Assembly (NCBI GenBank): GCA_028767165.1
Contig: JARACJ010000005.1
Coordinates: 248,001-312,000 of the forward strand
Direction of reading: 5' to 3'
Length of the DNA stretch: 64,000 nucleotides
Origin: Proteobacteria bacterium DTSAM18
Lineage (GTDB): Bacteria > Myxococcota_A > UBA796 > GCA-2862545
Shown here piece by piece: positions 54,168-63,445 of the stretch. Below the pieces are notes generated by a model. The model saw only the letters and a list, made by a program, of their open reading frames with translations. It did no database searches and had not been told where the DNA came from. Position numbers and translations under genes: made by a program. How positions within the stretch are numbered: the first letter of the stretch is position 1; every line of letters starts with the position of its first letter.

Positions 54168-55241
54168 ATGTCCCAGCCTCCCGCCCACGTCCTGACCCAG
54201 TGGAGCTGGCCTGCCCCCGTCACGGCCCGCCCGCTGCACGACGGCCTGATCAACGACACGTGGCTGCTCCGCGACGCCCACGGCCCCGTGGGCATCCTGC
54301 AGCGGCTGAACACGGCGATCTTCCCGCCCTCCATCCACGCCGACATCCACGCGCTCACCTCCCACCTGCGTGCCAAGGGGATGCTCACGCCCGAGCTGGT
54401 GCCCACCACCACCGGCGACCTGTGGTTCGAGGACGACACCGGCGTCTGGCGCGTCCAGACCCACGTGGGCCGACGCACGATGCACGCCATCGACGACCCT
54501 TCCCAGGCCCGCGCCGCCGCCACCCTCGTGGCCCGCTTCCACGCCGCCACGAGCGATTTGGACTGGACCTTCCACCATGTGCGCGCGGGTGCCCACGACA
54601 CGCCGGCCCACATGGCGAACCTGGAGCGCGCGCTGTCCGAGCACCCCCACCACCGGCTGTACGAGCAGGTGGCACCCCTCGCCGAGTCCGTGTTCGCTGC
54701 CTGGGAGGCCCTGCAGCCCTCGCTGGAGCGGCCGCAGCCCACCCGCATCATCCACGGCGACCTCAAGATCTCGAACGTCCGCTTCGACGGGGACGAGGCC
54801 GTCGCCCTGGTGGATCTCGACACGATCGCGCGCGCCACGCTGGAGGAGGAGCTGGGCGACGCCATGCGGTCCTGGTGCAACGAGTCCACCGAGGACGCCC
54901 CCGAGCCCCACTTCTCCCTCGCCATCTTCGAGGCCGCGCTGCGAGGCTACGCCGAGGGTCTCGCGGGGCAGGCCTCCCCGCCCAGCGTGGACGAGCTCGC
55001 CTCCATCGTCGCCGGCACCGAGCGCATCACCCTGGAGCTCACCAGCCGCTTCGCCACCGATGCCCTGCGGGAGACCTACTTCGGTTGGAACCCCGATGCC
55101 TTCGCCTCCCGCGGCGATCACAACCTCGTCCGCGCGCTGGGGCAGTACCGCCTCGTGTGCAGCTTCCAGGCCCAGCGTGACGAAGCCCGCGGCCTGGTCG
55201 AACGCATCCTGCTCCAGCAGCGCCACACCGCCGGCGCCTAG
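54168..55241 (+). CDS. APH-family phosphotransferase
   Basis: The product has 357 residues. The catalytic loop is IIHGDLKISNVRF (H196, D198) and the metal-binding Asp is in VALVDLDTI. The N-lobe begins LHDGLINDTWLL, as in homoserine kinase/NahK-like small-molecule kinases. An N-acetylhexosamine or similar sugar is a possible substrate, but this is not determined. GGAGCCCGAAG precedes ATG 54168. Its last four bases overlap the convergent kinase gene. Confidence 0.85.
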   Translation: MSQPPAHVLTQWSWPAPVTARPLHDGLINDTWLLRDAHGPVGILQRLNTAIFPPSIHADIHALTSHLRAKGMLTPELVPTTTGDLWFEDDTGVWRVQTHVGRRTMHAIDDPSQARAAATLVARFHAATSDLDWTFHHVRAGAHDTPAHMANLERALSEHPHHRLYEQVAPLAESVFAAWEALQPSLERPQPTRIIHGDLKISNVRFDGDEAVALVDLDTIARATLEEELGDAMRSWCNESTEDAPEPHFSLAIFEAALRGYAEGLAGQASPPSVDELASIVAGTERITLELTSRFATDALRETYFGWNPDAFASRGDHNLVRALGQYRLVCSFQAQRDEARGLVERILLQQRHTAGA

Positions 55242-57019
55242 CCGACGGTGTGTCCCGTCAGGGTGCGCCACAGGCCCGCAGGCTGGCGCGCCCGCTCGGG
55301 CACCTCGTCGAGCCGGGACAGGCACGCGAGCAGGTCGACCCGCCGGATCGGCTTGAGGATGTGCCCCTGCATGCCGGCATCGAGGCACCGCGCCACATCT
55401 TCCGGCGCGCCGGCCGCCGTGAGCGCCACCACGGGGACGTTCTCGTAGCCCTCGAGGGCCCGGAGCGCGCGGGTGGTGGCGATGCCGTCCATGGTCTTCA
55501 TGTGCATGTCCATCAACACCAGGTCGAAGCGATGGTGCCGGGCGGCGCGGATGGCCTCTTCCCCCGACTCCACGGCGACGCAGAGGTGGTCCATCCGCTC
55601 GATGAGGCGCACGGCGACCATGCGGTTGAGCTCCTCGTCGTCGACGACGAGGATACGCTTGCCGCCGATGTAGAACTGGGCGGTGTCCTCGTTGACGGCG
55701 GCCTCGGTCCGCCCCGCCAGGGGGAGCACGAAGGAGATGGCGGTGCCCTCTCCAAGCCTGGACTGGATGTCGAGCCGCCCGCTGAAGCTGGTCACGATGC
55801 GCGAGACGATGCCCAGGCCGAGGCCGGACCCTCCCTTGTCGCCGCTGGTGTAGGCCACACCAGCGTCCAGCGCCTTGCGCAGGCGGGTGAGCTGGGCCTC
55901 GGACATGCCGCGACCGGAGTCGCACACCGCGAAGTGCACCTCTCCCGGTGACCGGAGCATCACCTCGATGACGACCTCACCCTCCTCGGTGAACTTGATG
56001 GCGTTGTGGACCAGGTTGAGCAGCACCTGACGGAGCCGCCGGGGATCCACCCGGCGCAGATCGCCCCGGGCCAGGTAGACCTCGGACCGGAGCTTGATGC
56101 CCTTGGCCTCGGCACGGGCGCTCTCGATGCCCACCACCTCGTCGACGAGTGCCCGCACATCCACCGTGGACAGCTCGAGCGCCGCGGGGAACGTGCCCTG
56201 GCTGCCCACCTGCATGCGCTTGGCATCGTCGAGCAGGCCGATGAGGTACTCGGTGGCCTGGATGGCCTGGCACGCACGCAGCCGGACCTGTTCGTCCCGC
56301 ACATCCGCCAGGATGCGCTGCTGCAGCCCCAGGAGGCCTCCCAGCGGATTGCGCAGCTCGTGGGACAGCTCCGCCAGGAACCGGGCGCGCACCGTGGCCA
56401 GGTCCTCCGCCAGATCACGGGCGGCCAGCAGCCGCTCCTGATCGTCGATCCCATGCTGTCGCTGGGTGGCGAGGGTGCCGAGGACGTCGAGGATGAGGAG
56501 CAGGGGCACCAGGAAGCCGATCAGCTGCTGCTCCGTGGGAATGGGACGGTACGGCGCCAGCTCGCGCACGAGCTCCTCCGGCAGCGACGAGACGGCCAGG
56601 AAGCAGCCCCCGAGGAGCATCAGCGTGGCAGGCCACACCCGACGCCAGCTCGGCGGGAGGATCTGCGACATCGAGATGGCGATGGCCACGTAGTACCAGT
56701 GCACCTGTGCGTCGGGGCCGAACGCGAGGGCCATCATCGGCAGGGCGCCCACCACGAACAGGCCGAAGGCCAGGCCCGCCAGGCCCGGCAACCGGACGCG
56801 CTGGCACAGCATCGCGCAGAGCAACACACCGAAGGCCACCAGGCAGGTCTCCAGCAGGAGCGTGCTTCCGTCGATCACCATGCCCAGGAGGGTCAGGGCG
56901 CCCGTGAACAGCGTGGCGTGGATGAGGGTCTGGTTGAAGACGCGGATACGGCGCAGGGTGCCATCATCGTGGACACGGGGATCGGCACCCCAGCTCGGAC
57001 GAAGCAGGTGGCGATCCAT
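55238..57019 (-). CDS. Membrane hybrid histidine kinase
   Basis: The product has 593 residues. Six or so membrane segments occupy about 25-185 without a large extracytoplasmic domain. HisKA has LAELSHELRNPLGGLL (His near 219). HATPase has NLVHNAIKFTEEGE, CDSGRGMSE and GGSGLGLGIVSRIV. A C-terminal receiver follows (ILVVDDEELNR, LVLMDMHMKTMDG, ALTAAGAPEDV). Signals are probably sensed in or near the membrane. The ribosome binding site is weak. No response regulator is adjacent, so output goes through the internal receiver or elsewhere. Confidence 0.92.
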   Translation of the reverse strand: MDRHLLRPSWGADPRVHDDGTLRRIRVFNQTLIHATLFTGALTLLGMVIDGSTLLLETCLVAFGVLLCAMLCQRVRLPGLAGLAFGLFVVGALPMMALAFGPDAQVHWYYVAIAISMSQILPPSWRRVWPATLMLLGGCFLAVSSLPEELVRELAPYRPIPTEQQLIGFLVPLLLILDVLGTLATQRQHGIDDQERLLAARDLAEDLATVRARFLAELSHELRNPLGGLLGLQQRILADVRDEQVRLRACQAIQATEYLIGLLDDAKRMQVGSQGTFPAALELSTVDVRALVDEVVGIESARAEAKGIKLRSEVYLARGDLRRVDPRRLRQVLLNLVHNAIKFTEEGEVVIEVMLRSPGEVHFAVCDSGRGMSEAQLTRLRKALDAGVAYTSGDKGGSGLGLGIVSRIVTSFSGRLDIQSRLGEGTAISFVLPLAGRTEAAVNEDTAQFYIGGKRILVVDDEELNRMVAVRLIERMDHLCVAVESGEEAIRAARHHRFDLVLMDMHMKTMDGIATTRALRALEGYENVPVVALTAAGAPEDVARCLDAGMQGHILKPIRRVDLLACLSRLDEVPERARQPAGLWRTLTGHTVG

Positions 57020-57116
57020 GGAACACCGTCGGCAGTGGGGCTTCCTGCAATCGTCCGCTCCATCCGTTTCTTGAGGCCCACCACCCCGGACCCGCCGCCT
57101 GGAGGCCCCCCGGCCC

Positions 57117-59921
57117 TCAGGGAGGCGTCGAGGTGAGCCGCTTGGGTGGGTCGGGATCCCGTGGGTTGAGCTGGAACGCCGTGGCCAGCTCGATGGACAC
57201 GCCGATGGTCAGCGAGACGCCCCACACGTCGTTCTCGGGCACGCGTCCCCGTACGGCGAGGGTCTGCAGCCAGGTGGAGGCCTGCATCCACCGGATGAGC
57301 CGCAGCGACAGCCGGGTCTCGAACAGGCCCCGGAAGCGCAGGTCGGAGTCGTTCTGGACCGGCGTGTCGCCGTACAGACGCACGTCCCAGAACGTCGTCC
57401 ACTGCAGGCTGGCGGGACGGAGCAGATCGAGCCGGGTCTCCGCCTCGAAGCGGCCGCCCCAGTCGGCGCCCTTGTCGTCGATCTGGCTGAGGCTCTGTCC
57501 GACGAAGAAGCCCAGACGACTGAAGCTGAGCCACTTGTAGCGGTTCGTGGCCATGCCCATGGTGACGAACGCGTTCGAGCGGAAGGGGAGCTTGTTGCCC
57601 TCGGCGTCCTCGTTGGCCGTGAACTCGGACTCGAACAGCAGCTGGCCGTAGGGCGAGACCCGCACCGCGTCGCGCACCACGAACGCCCACACCGGCGCTG
57701 CGAGGGCCGTGGACAGGGACAGCTCGTCGGCGGTCTCGGAGGGCTCCTCCCCGGAGATGTAGGTGGAGGCGTAGCGGGCCCGGAGCCGGGCGTCCCAGGT
57801 GAGCGGCACGGAGCTGTACTCGATGCGTCCCTCGAACTCGCCCCCGAGGGTGAAGCTGGAGCGGCTCGTGACCAGGGTGTCCGGGATCTGGGACAGGGGC
57901 TCCTGGTTCATGCCCTTGAAGCCACTCAGGTTCAGCCCGAGCCGGTTGATGCGGAACATCCACTCCCGCTGCTGGTCACGGGGGGTGCGCTGCATCACCT
58001 CCGGCAGGCGGCCCTGCCCCTTCCAGACCTCGAGCTGGTCCATCACCGCCTTCTGCAGCGTGAGCTCCGCGCCACGCTCGTCGGTGACCACCGTGCGCTT
58101 GGGCAGCTGCAGGGGGAGGCCCGCGGAGCCGCCGTCGAGGATGGGACCGGCGACGGTGGTGAGCCGCGTGGTGTCGGTGGAGGCGACCCAGTAGGTGCGG
58201 TCGGTCTGCACGCTCCGCCCCCGCACCACCGGCGACAGGCTGCCGAGATCCGCACCGCAGGCCACGAGCTGATCCGATGCCAGCTGGTGCAGCACGTTCT
58301 TCATCCGATCGCCGTCGACCCGGTGCCGCTCCACCTGCACCTGCCCGGGGAGCAGGCGTGCCACCTTGAGCGCCGTGAGCGGCCCCACCGTGTCGCTGGG
58401 CGGTTCGGGACGCCGGATCACGGCCACGTCGGCCTCGGCCACGTGACGCACGGCCTCGCACACGAGCTTGTCCCAGGTCTGCTCGTCTGGCGGCCGCAGG
58501 ACGCCCTGGAGCCCGCCGGGCACGAGCACGCCCGACAGCTGCGGGTAGGTGGCCGCCCGCAGCGCGCTCACCTGCGAGGTGATGGCGTGGTCGCGGGGGT
58601 CGGTGGCGAGCACGAGGGAGGGCATCATCCGCACCCGGGACACGCCCTTGCGGGGCACGAGATCGAGCTGCGCCACGGCCACGCCATCCATGGGCAGCGT
58701 GACCGGCGCCGCCTTGACCTCCCGGCTGGTCTGCCGGAACGCGACGGTGTCCTCGACCACCCGGTAGGTGGCCCCCGTGCGGTCGCCGAGCATCACGTCG
58801 ACGCCCCGCACCTTCTGCCGCAGCTCGCCGAGGAGCTGGGGGGAGCCGTCGGACAGCAGGATGATCGCGTCCGGCTCACCGCGCTCCTTGCGCACCCGCT
58901 CGAGGACCTCCTGGGTGGCTTCCAGCGGATCGGCGAGGGTGACCCCCTGGCGCTGCAGCTCCGGCAGGCGGACCGCGACGACCGGGTCGATGATGCCCAG
59001 GAGCAGCACGTTCCAGGCCCGGTCCTCCGACGGGACCTTCATCCACAGGTGATCCGGCAGCTCCAGCGAGGGATCCTCGGAGGACCAGTTCGTGGCCACG
59101 TAGGGCAGCCACGCCGCCTCCTCCAGGAAGCGAGCGGGCCCGGAGGCGAGCTCGAGCTCCCCGGGCACGAGGGCGTCCGGATACAGCCGCCGGAGCATGT
59201 CGAACCCGAGGGCCCGGTAGGGCGACAGGACGTCCTCGTGGGCCAGGCTGGCGCCGTCCACGAAGTTGCCGGCATCGACGAACAGGGCCTCGGGATGCTT
59301 GGAGCGCAGGTAGGCGATGCGCTGGAAGCGACGGGAGGCCTCCTGCCGGGGCAGGCCGACGAGCATCGCCGTGCCCTGCTCCGTGTCGACGACCACGCCT
59401 TCCCGCACGTCGAAGGCCTCGAGGTTCCACAGGGGCTCCCCCTGCTCCTCTCCGGTGCGCAGCCAGGTGACCTCGTGCCCCCCGGCCTCGCAGGAGCGGA
59501 CCACCACCGGCACCAGGGGATGTTCGTCGACCTGCACCGGCACCGACGGCGCCCACAGCAGATCCGTCTCGGTCATGGACGCGAAGCCCATCGTCGACGG
59601 GCCGCACGTGGGATCGCCGGCATCGAGGAAGCCGTTCACCGTGTCCCAGGTGTGGTCGTCGGCCCACAGCAGGTGGGCGCCCTGGGCCAGCACGCCGTGG
59701 TCCATGCGCACGGACCGCACGCTCGCCTCCTGCAGGGAGCGCTCGAGGGCGGGGGCGAGGTTGTACTGATACACGTCGCGCTCGATGCCCCGCGCGGCGC
59801 CCGTGTAGATGAGCGTGAGGTCGGCAGAAGGCTCTTCCGCCGCGGCATACACGCCGACCGATCCAAGAACGGACAGCAGGGCCCCGACGAGTCCCCTGAT
59901 CTGCTGCTGCCCCGGCATCAT
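57117..59921 (-). CDS. Nucleotidase-like domain fused to a C-terminal beta-barrel
   Basis: The product has 934 residues with a signal peptide ending YAA (about 27). Residues about 30-660 follow the 5'-nucleotidase plan: PEALFVDAGNFVDGASLA, then LGFDMLRRLYPDALVPGELE, LPYVATNW, IILLSDG and VDVMLGDRTGA. The metal residues of that family (GNHE, H, GHxH) are replaced (GELE, D, GDRT), so it is probably not an active phosphatase. From about 665 there are alternating aromatic strands (FTLGGEFEGRIEYSS, LRARYASTYISG) like an outer-membrane barrel. The second ATG (59918) may be the true start. Confidence 0.75.
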   Translation of the reverse strand: MMPGQQQIRGLVGALLSVLGSVGVYAAAEEPSADLTLIYTGAARGIERDVYQYNLAPALERSLQEASVRSVRMDHGVLAQGAHLLWADDHTWDTVNGFLDAGDPTCGPSTMGFASMTETDLLWAPSVPVQVDEHPLVPVVVRSCEAGGHEVTWLRTGEEQGEPLWNLEAFDVREGVVVDTEQGTAMLVGLPRQEASRRFQRIAYLRSKHPEALFVDAGNFVDGASLAHEDVLSPYRALGFDMLRRLYPDALVPGELELASGPARFLEEAAWLPYVATNWSSEDPSLELPDHLWMKVPSEDRAWNVLLLGIIDPVVAVRLPELQRQGVTLADPLEATQEVLERVRKERGEPDAIILLSDGSPQLLGELRQKVRGVDVMLGDRTGATYRVVEDTVAFRQTSREVKAAPVTLPMDGVAVAQLDLVPRKGVSRVRMMPSLVLATDPRDHAITSQVSALRAATYPQLSGVLVPGGLQGVLRPPDEQTWDKLVCEAVRHVAEADVAVIRRPEPPSDTVGPLTALKVARLLPGQVQVERHRVDGDRMKNVLHQLASDQLVACGADLGSLSPVVRGRSVQTDRTYWVASTDTTRLTTVAGPILDGGSAGLPLQLPKRTVVTDERGAELTLQKAVMDQLEVWKGQGRLPEVMQRTPRDQQREWMFRINRLGLNLSGFKGMNQEPLSQIPDTLVTSRSSFTLGGEFEGRIEYSSVPLTWDARLRARYASTYISGEEPSETADELSLSTALAAPVWAFVVRDAVRVSPYGQLLFESEFTANEDAEGNKLPFRSNAFVTMGMATNRYKWLSFSRLGFFVGQSLSQIDDKGADWGGRFEAETRLDLLRPASLQWTTFWDVRLYGDTPVQNDSDLRFRGLFETRLSLRLIRWMQASTWLQTLAVRGRVPENDVWGVSLTIGVSIELATAFQLNPRDPDPPKRLTSTPP

Positions 59922-59990
59922 CCGGCCCCCTCTTCAGTACAACGGTCCTGCGCCCGATAGGACCGTCAGCCGCCCGAGCAGAGGACCCGA

Positions 59991-61118
59991 TTGATCATCT
60001 CTGGAACGAAGCGCTGGGCTGAGGGAATGTCCCGTTGGGCCCGCAGTGGCAACCTGGACCTCCTCACCGCGATCCTGCTGGCAGCGACCTACCTCATCTG
60101 GTTCGGGATCGCCCTGTTCGTGACCTTCACGCGCATGGTGGACGCGTTCCTGTTCTCGGAATTCCGGCGGGAACCCATCGAACGGCCGGTGTTCATCGTC
60201 GCGAGCCCCCGGTCGGGCACCACGCTGCTGCACCGGCTCATGGCCCTCGACCACGAGACGTTCGTGGCGCCTCGGTTGTACGAGACCCTGTTCAGCTCGG
60301 TGACCTTCGGGGTGTGGCTGGAGGGGTTCTCCAAGATCGACCGCGCCATCGGCAGGCCGGTGGGCCGCCTCATCGACTGGTGGGAGTCGACCTACTTCCG
60401 TGGCTGGGAGGACATCCACAGGGTGAGCCTGAGCAGCCACGAGGAGTCCGAGGGCTACTGGGTCATGACCATGACCTCCCCCGCCATGGCCCCCATCTTC
60501 TTCCCCTTCCCCGACATCATCGAGAAGTGGTCGGACATCCGGAATTTCGGCGAGGAGACCGAAGCCCACGCCGCCGCCTTCTACAAGGAGGGGCTGCAGG
60601 CGCTGATGTACCAGCGGGGCCACTGTCGCACGCTGCTGAACAAGACCGTGCTCTCCGCCAGCCGGCTGCACGCCGTGCGCTCCGCGCTGCCGGATGCCCG
60701 GTTCATCGTGCTCGCACGCCACCCCTACGAGGCGATCGTCAGCATGTGCTCCATGCTGTCCACACCCTTCCTGCACCGGTCGGAGAGCGAGGAGACCAAG
60801 CGGGAGAACCACCGGGTCATCTACGAGATGGCGCTGACGTTCTACCGGACCTTCGCGGCGCTCGCACGAGAGCCCGGATCCTACGTGCTGCGCTTCGACG
60901 ACCTCGTCGCCGCCCCCTACGACAGCGTGGAACGCATCTACGAGCACCTGGGCATGCGCCTGCACGACAAGGCCGCCGCCCGGATCCGCAAGGCCTGCGA
61001 GGAGAGCCGCCACTGGGAGTCGGCCCACGAGTACGCGCCGGAGGACTTCGGCGTCACCCACGCGCGGATCCACGAGGACCTGCGCGCGGAGTTCGAGCAG
61101 TTCGGCTTCGAGCCCTGA
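59991..61118 (+). CDS. Sulfotransferase-family protein with N-terminal membrane anchor
   Basis: The product has 375 residues. One membrane segment (about 24-46) is followed by the PAPS-binding P-loop IVASPRSGTTLLHRLMA (71-80 core) and the 3'-phosphate motif FIVLARHPYEAIVSM. The sequence LRFDDLVAAPYDSVERIYEHLG and the C-terminal HEYAPEDFGVT fit the sulfotransferase family. It likely sulfates a lipid or envelope glycan at the inner membrane. TTG 59991 has AGAGGACCCGA upstream; ATG 60027 is an alternative. Confidence 0.83.
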   Translation: MIISGTKRWAEGMSRWARSGNLDLLTAILLAATYLIWFGIALFVTFTRMVDAFLFSEFRREPIERPVFIVASPRSGTTLLHRLMALDHETFVAPRLYETLFSSVTFGVWLEGFSKIDRAIGRPVGRLIDWWESTYFRGWEDIHRVSLSSHEESEGYWVMTMTSPAMAPIFFPFPDIIEKWSDIRNFGEETEAHAAAFYKEGLQALMYQRGHCRTLLNKTVLSASRLHAVRSALPDARFIVLARHPYEAIVSMCSMLSTPFLHRSESEETKRENHRVIYEMALTFYRTFAALAREPGSYVLRFDDLVAAPYDSVERIYEHLGMRLHDKAAARIRKACEESRHWESAHEYAPEDFGVTHARIHEDLRAEFEQFGFEP

Positions 61119-61212
61119 GCACGCCCAAGAACGACGAAGGACGACCCGAAGGCCGCCCTGCGCGTTCGCGGGAGCGACCCTGGGGCCGTCCCGCGAAGGG
61201 GTGCGGAGAGGA

Positions 61213-61512
61213 TCACTCCTCGCCGAACAGCTCGATCTCGGCGAGCTCGAACACCTTCTCGATGAGCTCGTCGTCTTCGACTGCGGTGAGGCTGATGCCG
61301 TCCTCATCCTCTGCGTAGTGGAACGCGTACAGGTCGAAGGCAGGATCCTCGTCGTTGTCGAGCTGGGACACAGGTGCCATCACGGCCACCTGACCCTCCT
61401 CGAGGTCGAGCAGGACCAGCATTGCGAACTCGTGGGACTCACCGTCCTCGTCTTCCAGATCGAAGACGATGGGATCGAGCTCCACATCTCCTTCGTTGCG
61501 CTCTTCAGCCAT
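61213..61512 (-). CDS. DUF1292 small acidic protein
   Basis: The product has 99 residues and is very acidic. The pattern IVFDLEDEDGESHEFAMLVL, then LDLEEGQVAVMAPV, LYAFHYAEDEDGISL and VEDDELIEKVFELAE matches DUF1292, a family of unknown function common in Firmicutes and found elsewhere. ATG 61512 is chosen because GGAGGCCCTC precedes it; that site lies within an upstream in-frame ATG GAG GCC. Confidence 0.82.
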   Translation of the reverse strand: MAEERNEGDVELDPIVFDLEDEDGESHEFAMLVLLDLEEGQVAVMAPVSQLDNDEDPAFDLYAFHYAEDEDGISLTAVEDDELIEKVFELAEIELFGEE

Positions 61513-61742
61513 GAGGGCCTCCATTGCGGTCGTATGGACCAACACCCGCCTTCTACCCCTGCGAGCGCCCGAATGCACGTATCCCCACGCCACGCTGACC
61601 GTCTGCGACCACTTTGGCCGGATTGGGGGGCTACGCCGGGGCCAAATGGCGATCTGATGACGAACCCTTGCTGGCATGAAGCCCCCATCCAATGCTAGGA
61701 ACTGCGCCATCACACGCGAGATCCCTTCGCGGAGGACCCTTC

Positions 61743-62702
61743 ATGGCCATCAACCTTCCCTCCATCGCTCCCATGGTCGCCGGCGCGGCCGCGGGCCTGT
61801 TCGCCATCGGCAACCTGAAGTTCAGCCGCCCCGACGGCACCTTCAAGAAGGTCCACAAGTACCGCCGGATGATGTTCCACATCATGCCCACCCGCAATGA
61901 GTCGGTGGTGTACTTCGACCGTGAGATCCGCGCAGAGAAGCTCGAGGCCTACCTGGCCGAGGCCAAGGAGGCGTTCGGCGCCAACATGACCCACCTCACC
62001 GTGGGCGCCGTGAACATCGGCATCGCCGAGAACCCGGCCATGAACCAGTTCGTCGTCGGTCGCCGCATGTACGAGCGCAAGGGCCGCTGGATCACCTTCT
62101 CCATGAAGCGCAAGAAGCTCAACAAGAAGGCCAAGCTGTCTGCCGTGAAGCTGCAGATGCAGGATGGCGAGACCTTCCGCGAGCTCACCGAGCGCATCAA
62201 CAGCCAGATCAACGTCGAGCGCTCCGGCGTGAAGACCGCGGCAGACAAGGAATTCGATCTCCTCGATCGCCTGCCCCGGCCCGGCATGAACTTCATGAAC
62301 TGGCTGCTGCGCTTCCTCGACTACCACAACCTGCTGCCCGGCTTCTTCATCGAAGGCGACGGCATGTACACCAGCTGCTTCGTGGCCAACCTCGGCTCCG
62401 TGGGCATGGGCCCCGGCTACCACCACCTGTACGAGCACGGCACCTGCCCGCTGTTCGTCATGGTCGGCAAGGCCGACGTGAAGCCCGTCATCGAGGGCGA
62501 CAAGGTCGTGCCCGGCCGCGTCATCCACCTGCGCTTCTCCTACGACGAGCGCATCGCCGACGGTCTCACCGCCAACGGCGGCATCGAGTCCGTGGTGCGC
62601 GTGCTCGAGGATCCCTACAAGTGGCTCGGCTGCATCAAGGCCGATGGATCCGACGCCCGCCCCATGTGGCCCCACGGCGAAGAGGTCGGCACCGACGCCT
62701 GA
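61743..62702 (+). CDS. E2-type acyltransferase domain protein lacking lipoyl domain and active-site His
   Basis: The product has 319 residues with only the catalytic-domain fold of 2-oxoacid dehydrogenase E2. RRMMFHIMPTRNESVVYFDR, then TVGAVNIGIAENPAMNQFV, FANLGSV-like VANLGSVGMG and LRFSYDERIADGLTA are recognisable. In place of the DHRxxDG motif it has DERIADG (E269), so the catalytic His is absent. There is no lipoyl or E1-binding domain. It may be a coenzyme A-dependent acyltransferase of altered chemistry or a structural protein. GGAGGACCCTTC precedes ATG 61743. Confidence 0.75.
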   Translation: MAINLPSIAPMVAGAAAGLFAIGNLKFSRPDGTFKKVHKYRRMMFHIMPTRNESVVYFDREIRAEKLEAYLAEAKEAFGANMTHLTVGAVNIGIAENPAMNQFVVGRRMYERKGRWITFSMKRKKLNKKAKLSAVKLQMQDGETFRELTERINSQINVERSGVKTAADKEFDLLDRLPRPGMNFMNWLLRFLDYHNLLPGFFIEGDGMYTSCFVANLGSVGMGPGYHHLYEHGTCPLFVMVGKADVKPVIEGDKVVPGRVIHLRFSYDERIADGLTANGGIESVVRVLEDPYKWLGCIKADGSDARPMWPHGEEVGTDA

Positions 62703-62720
62703 TCCCGCCCGATCCAACGC

Positions 62721-62753
62721 AAGGGCGCACCCGGCCACGCCTGGTGCGCCCTT
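62721..62753 (+). terminator. Terminator after the E2-type gene
   Basis: AAGGGCGCACC (62721-62731) pairs exactly with GGTGCGCCCTT (62743-62753) around an 11-base loop, 19 bases after the stop. The T-run is short. Confidence 0.72.
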
Positions 62754-63069
62754 CGTGCGCATGGATCCAGCCGCCTGGAACATACAGCCGGAACGAGGAG
62801 ACCCGACCCGCCGCGAAAGGCCCCTGAGCCTTGGTTTCGCGACGAGCCGGGTTGGAGGAAGTCGGGCCTGCATGCCCATGGAAGAAATACCAGTCGGCAA
62901 ACAGATCACGATCCGTATTTCCTTCCCGACACCTGACCGGTATCACCGGTATCTCACGTTGCAGGCCTTTCATCTGCAAATGTCAGAACGCGCTTGACCT
63001 GCTGGATCCACCTGACGCCTGGGTGGCGCGAACCGATGACGTTAGTGGGGTTCCAGAACGGAGATGTCC
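62754..63069. other. Intergenic region with a near-perfect AT-rich inverted repeat
   Basis: GGAAGAAATAC (62880-62890) and GTATTTCCTTCC (62915-62926) are complementary except for one extra base. ACCGGTATC is repeated directly near 62937 and 62949. The stretch 62880-62990 is AT-richer than the window average. Promoter and operator for the following lipoprotein gene are likely here, but exact boxes cannot be assigned. Confidence 0.4.
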
Positions 63070-63414
63070 ATGCGCGCCCTGATGATCGTCCCGATGCTCC
63101 TGGCTGGATGCGTCGCCCAGTTCAGCGACCCCAACGGCACCGGGGTCGAGATCACACCAGAGCCAGGCTTCATCGAAGGTCCCCGCACCCCCATCATCCG
63201 CAACCGCACCGGCGAGCCCGTCATCTGCTACGTGATGCCCCGGGAGTCCTGCGACGACGACCTCGAGCCCGAGCTCAACGAGATCCTCATCGAAGACGGC
63301 GAGGAGTTCAGCTTCGGATCGGTCGAGTGCATCGCCGCCGACTTCGAGTGCGAGGAGGTCGGCACCCCGGCAGACGAGCTGCCCCTGCGGGTGTGGACGT
63401 GGACCATCTTCTGA
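63070..63414 (+). CDS. Small lipoprotein of unknown function
   Basis: The product has 114 residues. MRALMIVPMLLAGCVAQFSD gives lipobox LAGC. The mature part is acidic with four Cys (VICYVMPRESCDD, VECIAADFECEEVG), likely two disulfides. The second ATG (63070) is preferred, as CGGAG lies six bases upstream of it. An imperfect hairpin overlaps the stop codon. Function unknown. Confidence 0.7.
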   Translation: MRALMIVPMLLAGCVAQFSDPNGTGVEITPEPGFIEGPRTPIIRNRTGEPVICYVMPRESCDDDLEPELNEILIEDGEEFSFGSVECIAADFECEEVGTPADELPLRVWTWTIF

Positions 63415-63445
63415 AGGGAGCAGGGACGAAGTCCCGCTCCCTTCA
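63412..63445 (+). terminator. Imperfect hairpin overlapping the stop of the small lipoprotein gene
   Basis: TGAAGGGAGC-A-GGGAC (63412-63427) pairs with GTCCCGCTCCCTTCA (63431-63445) with one bulged A. There is no T-run. It begins at the TGA stop and may act as a terminator or stabilise the transcript. Confidence 0.5.
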
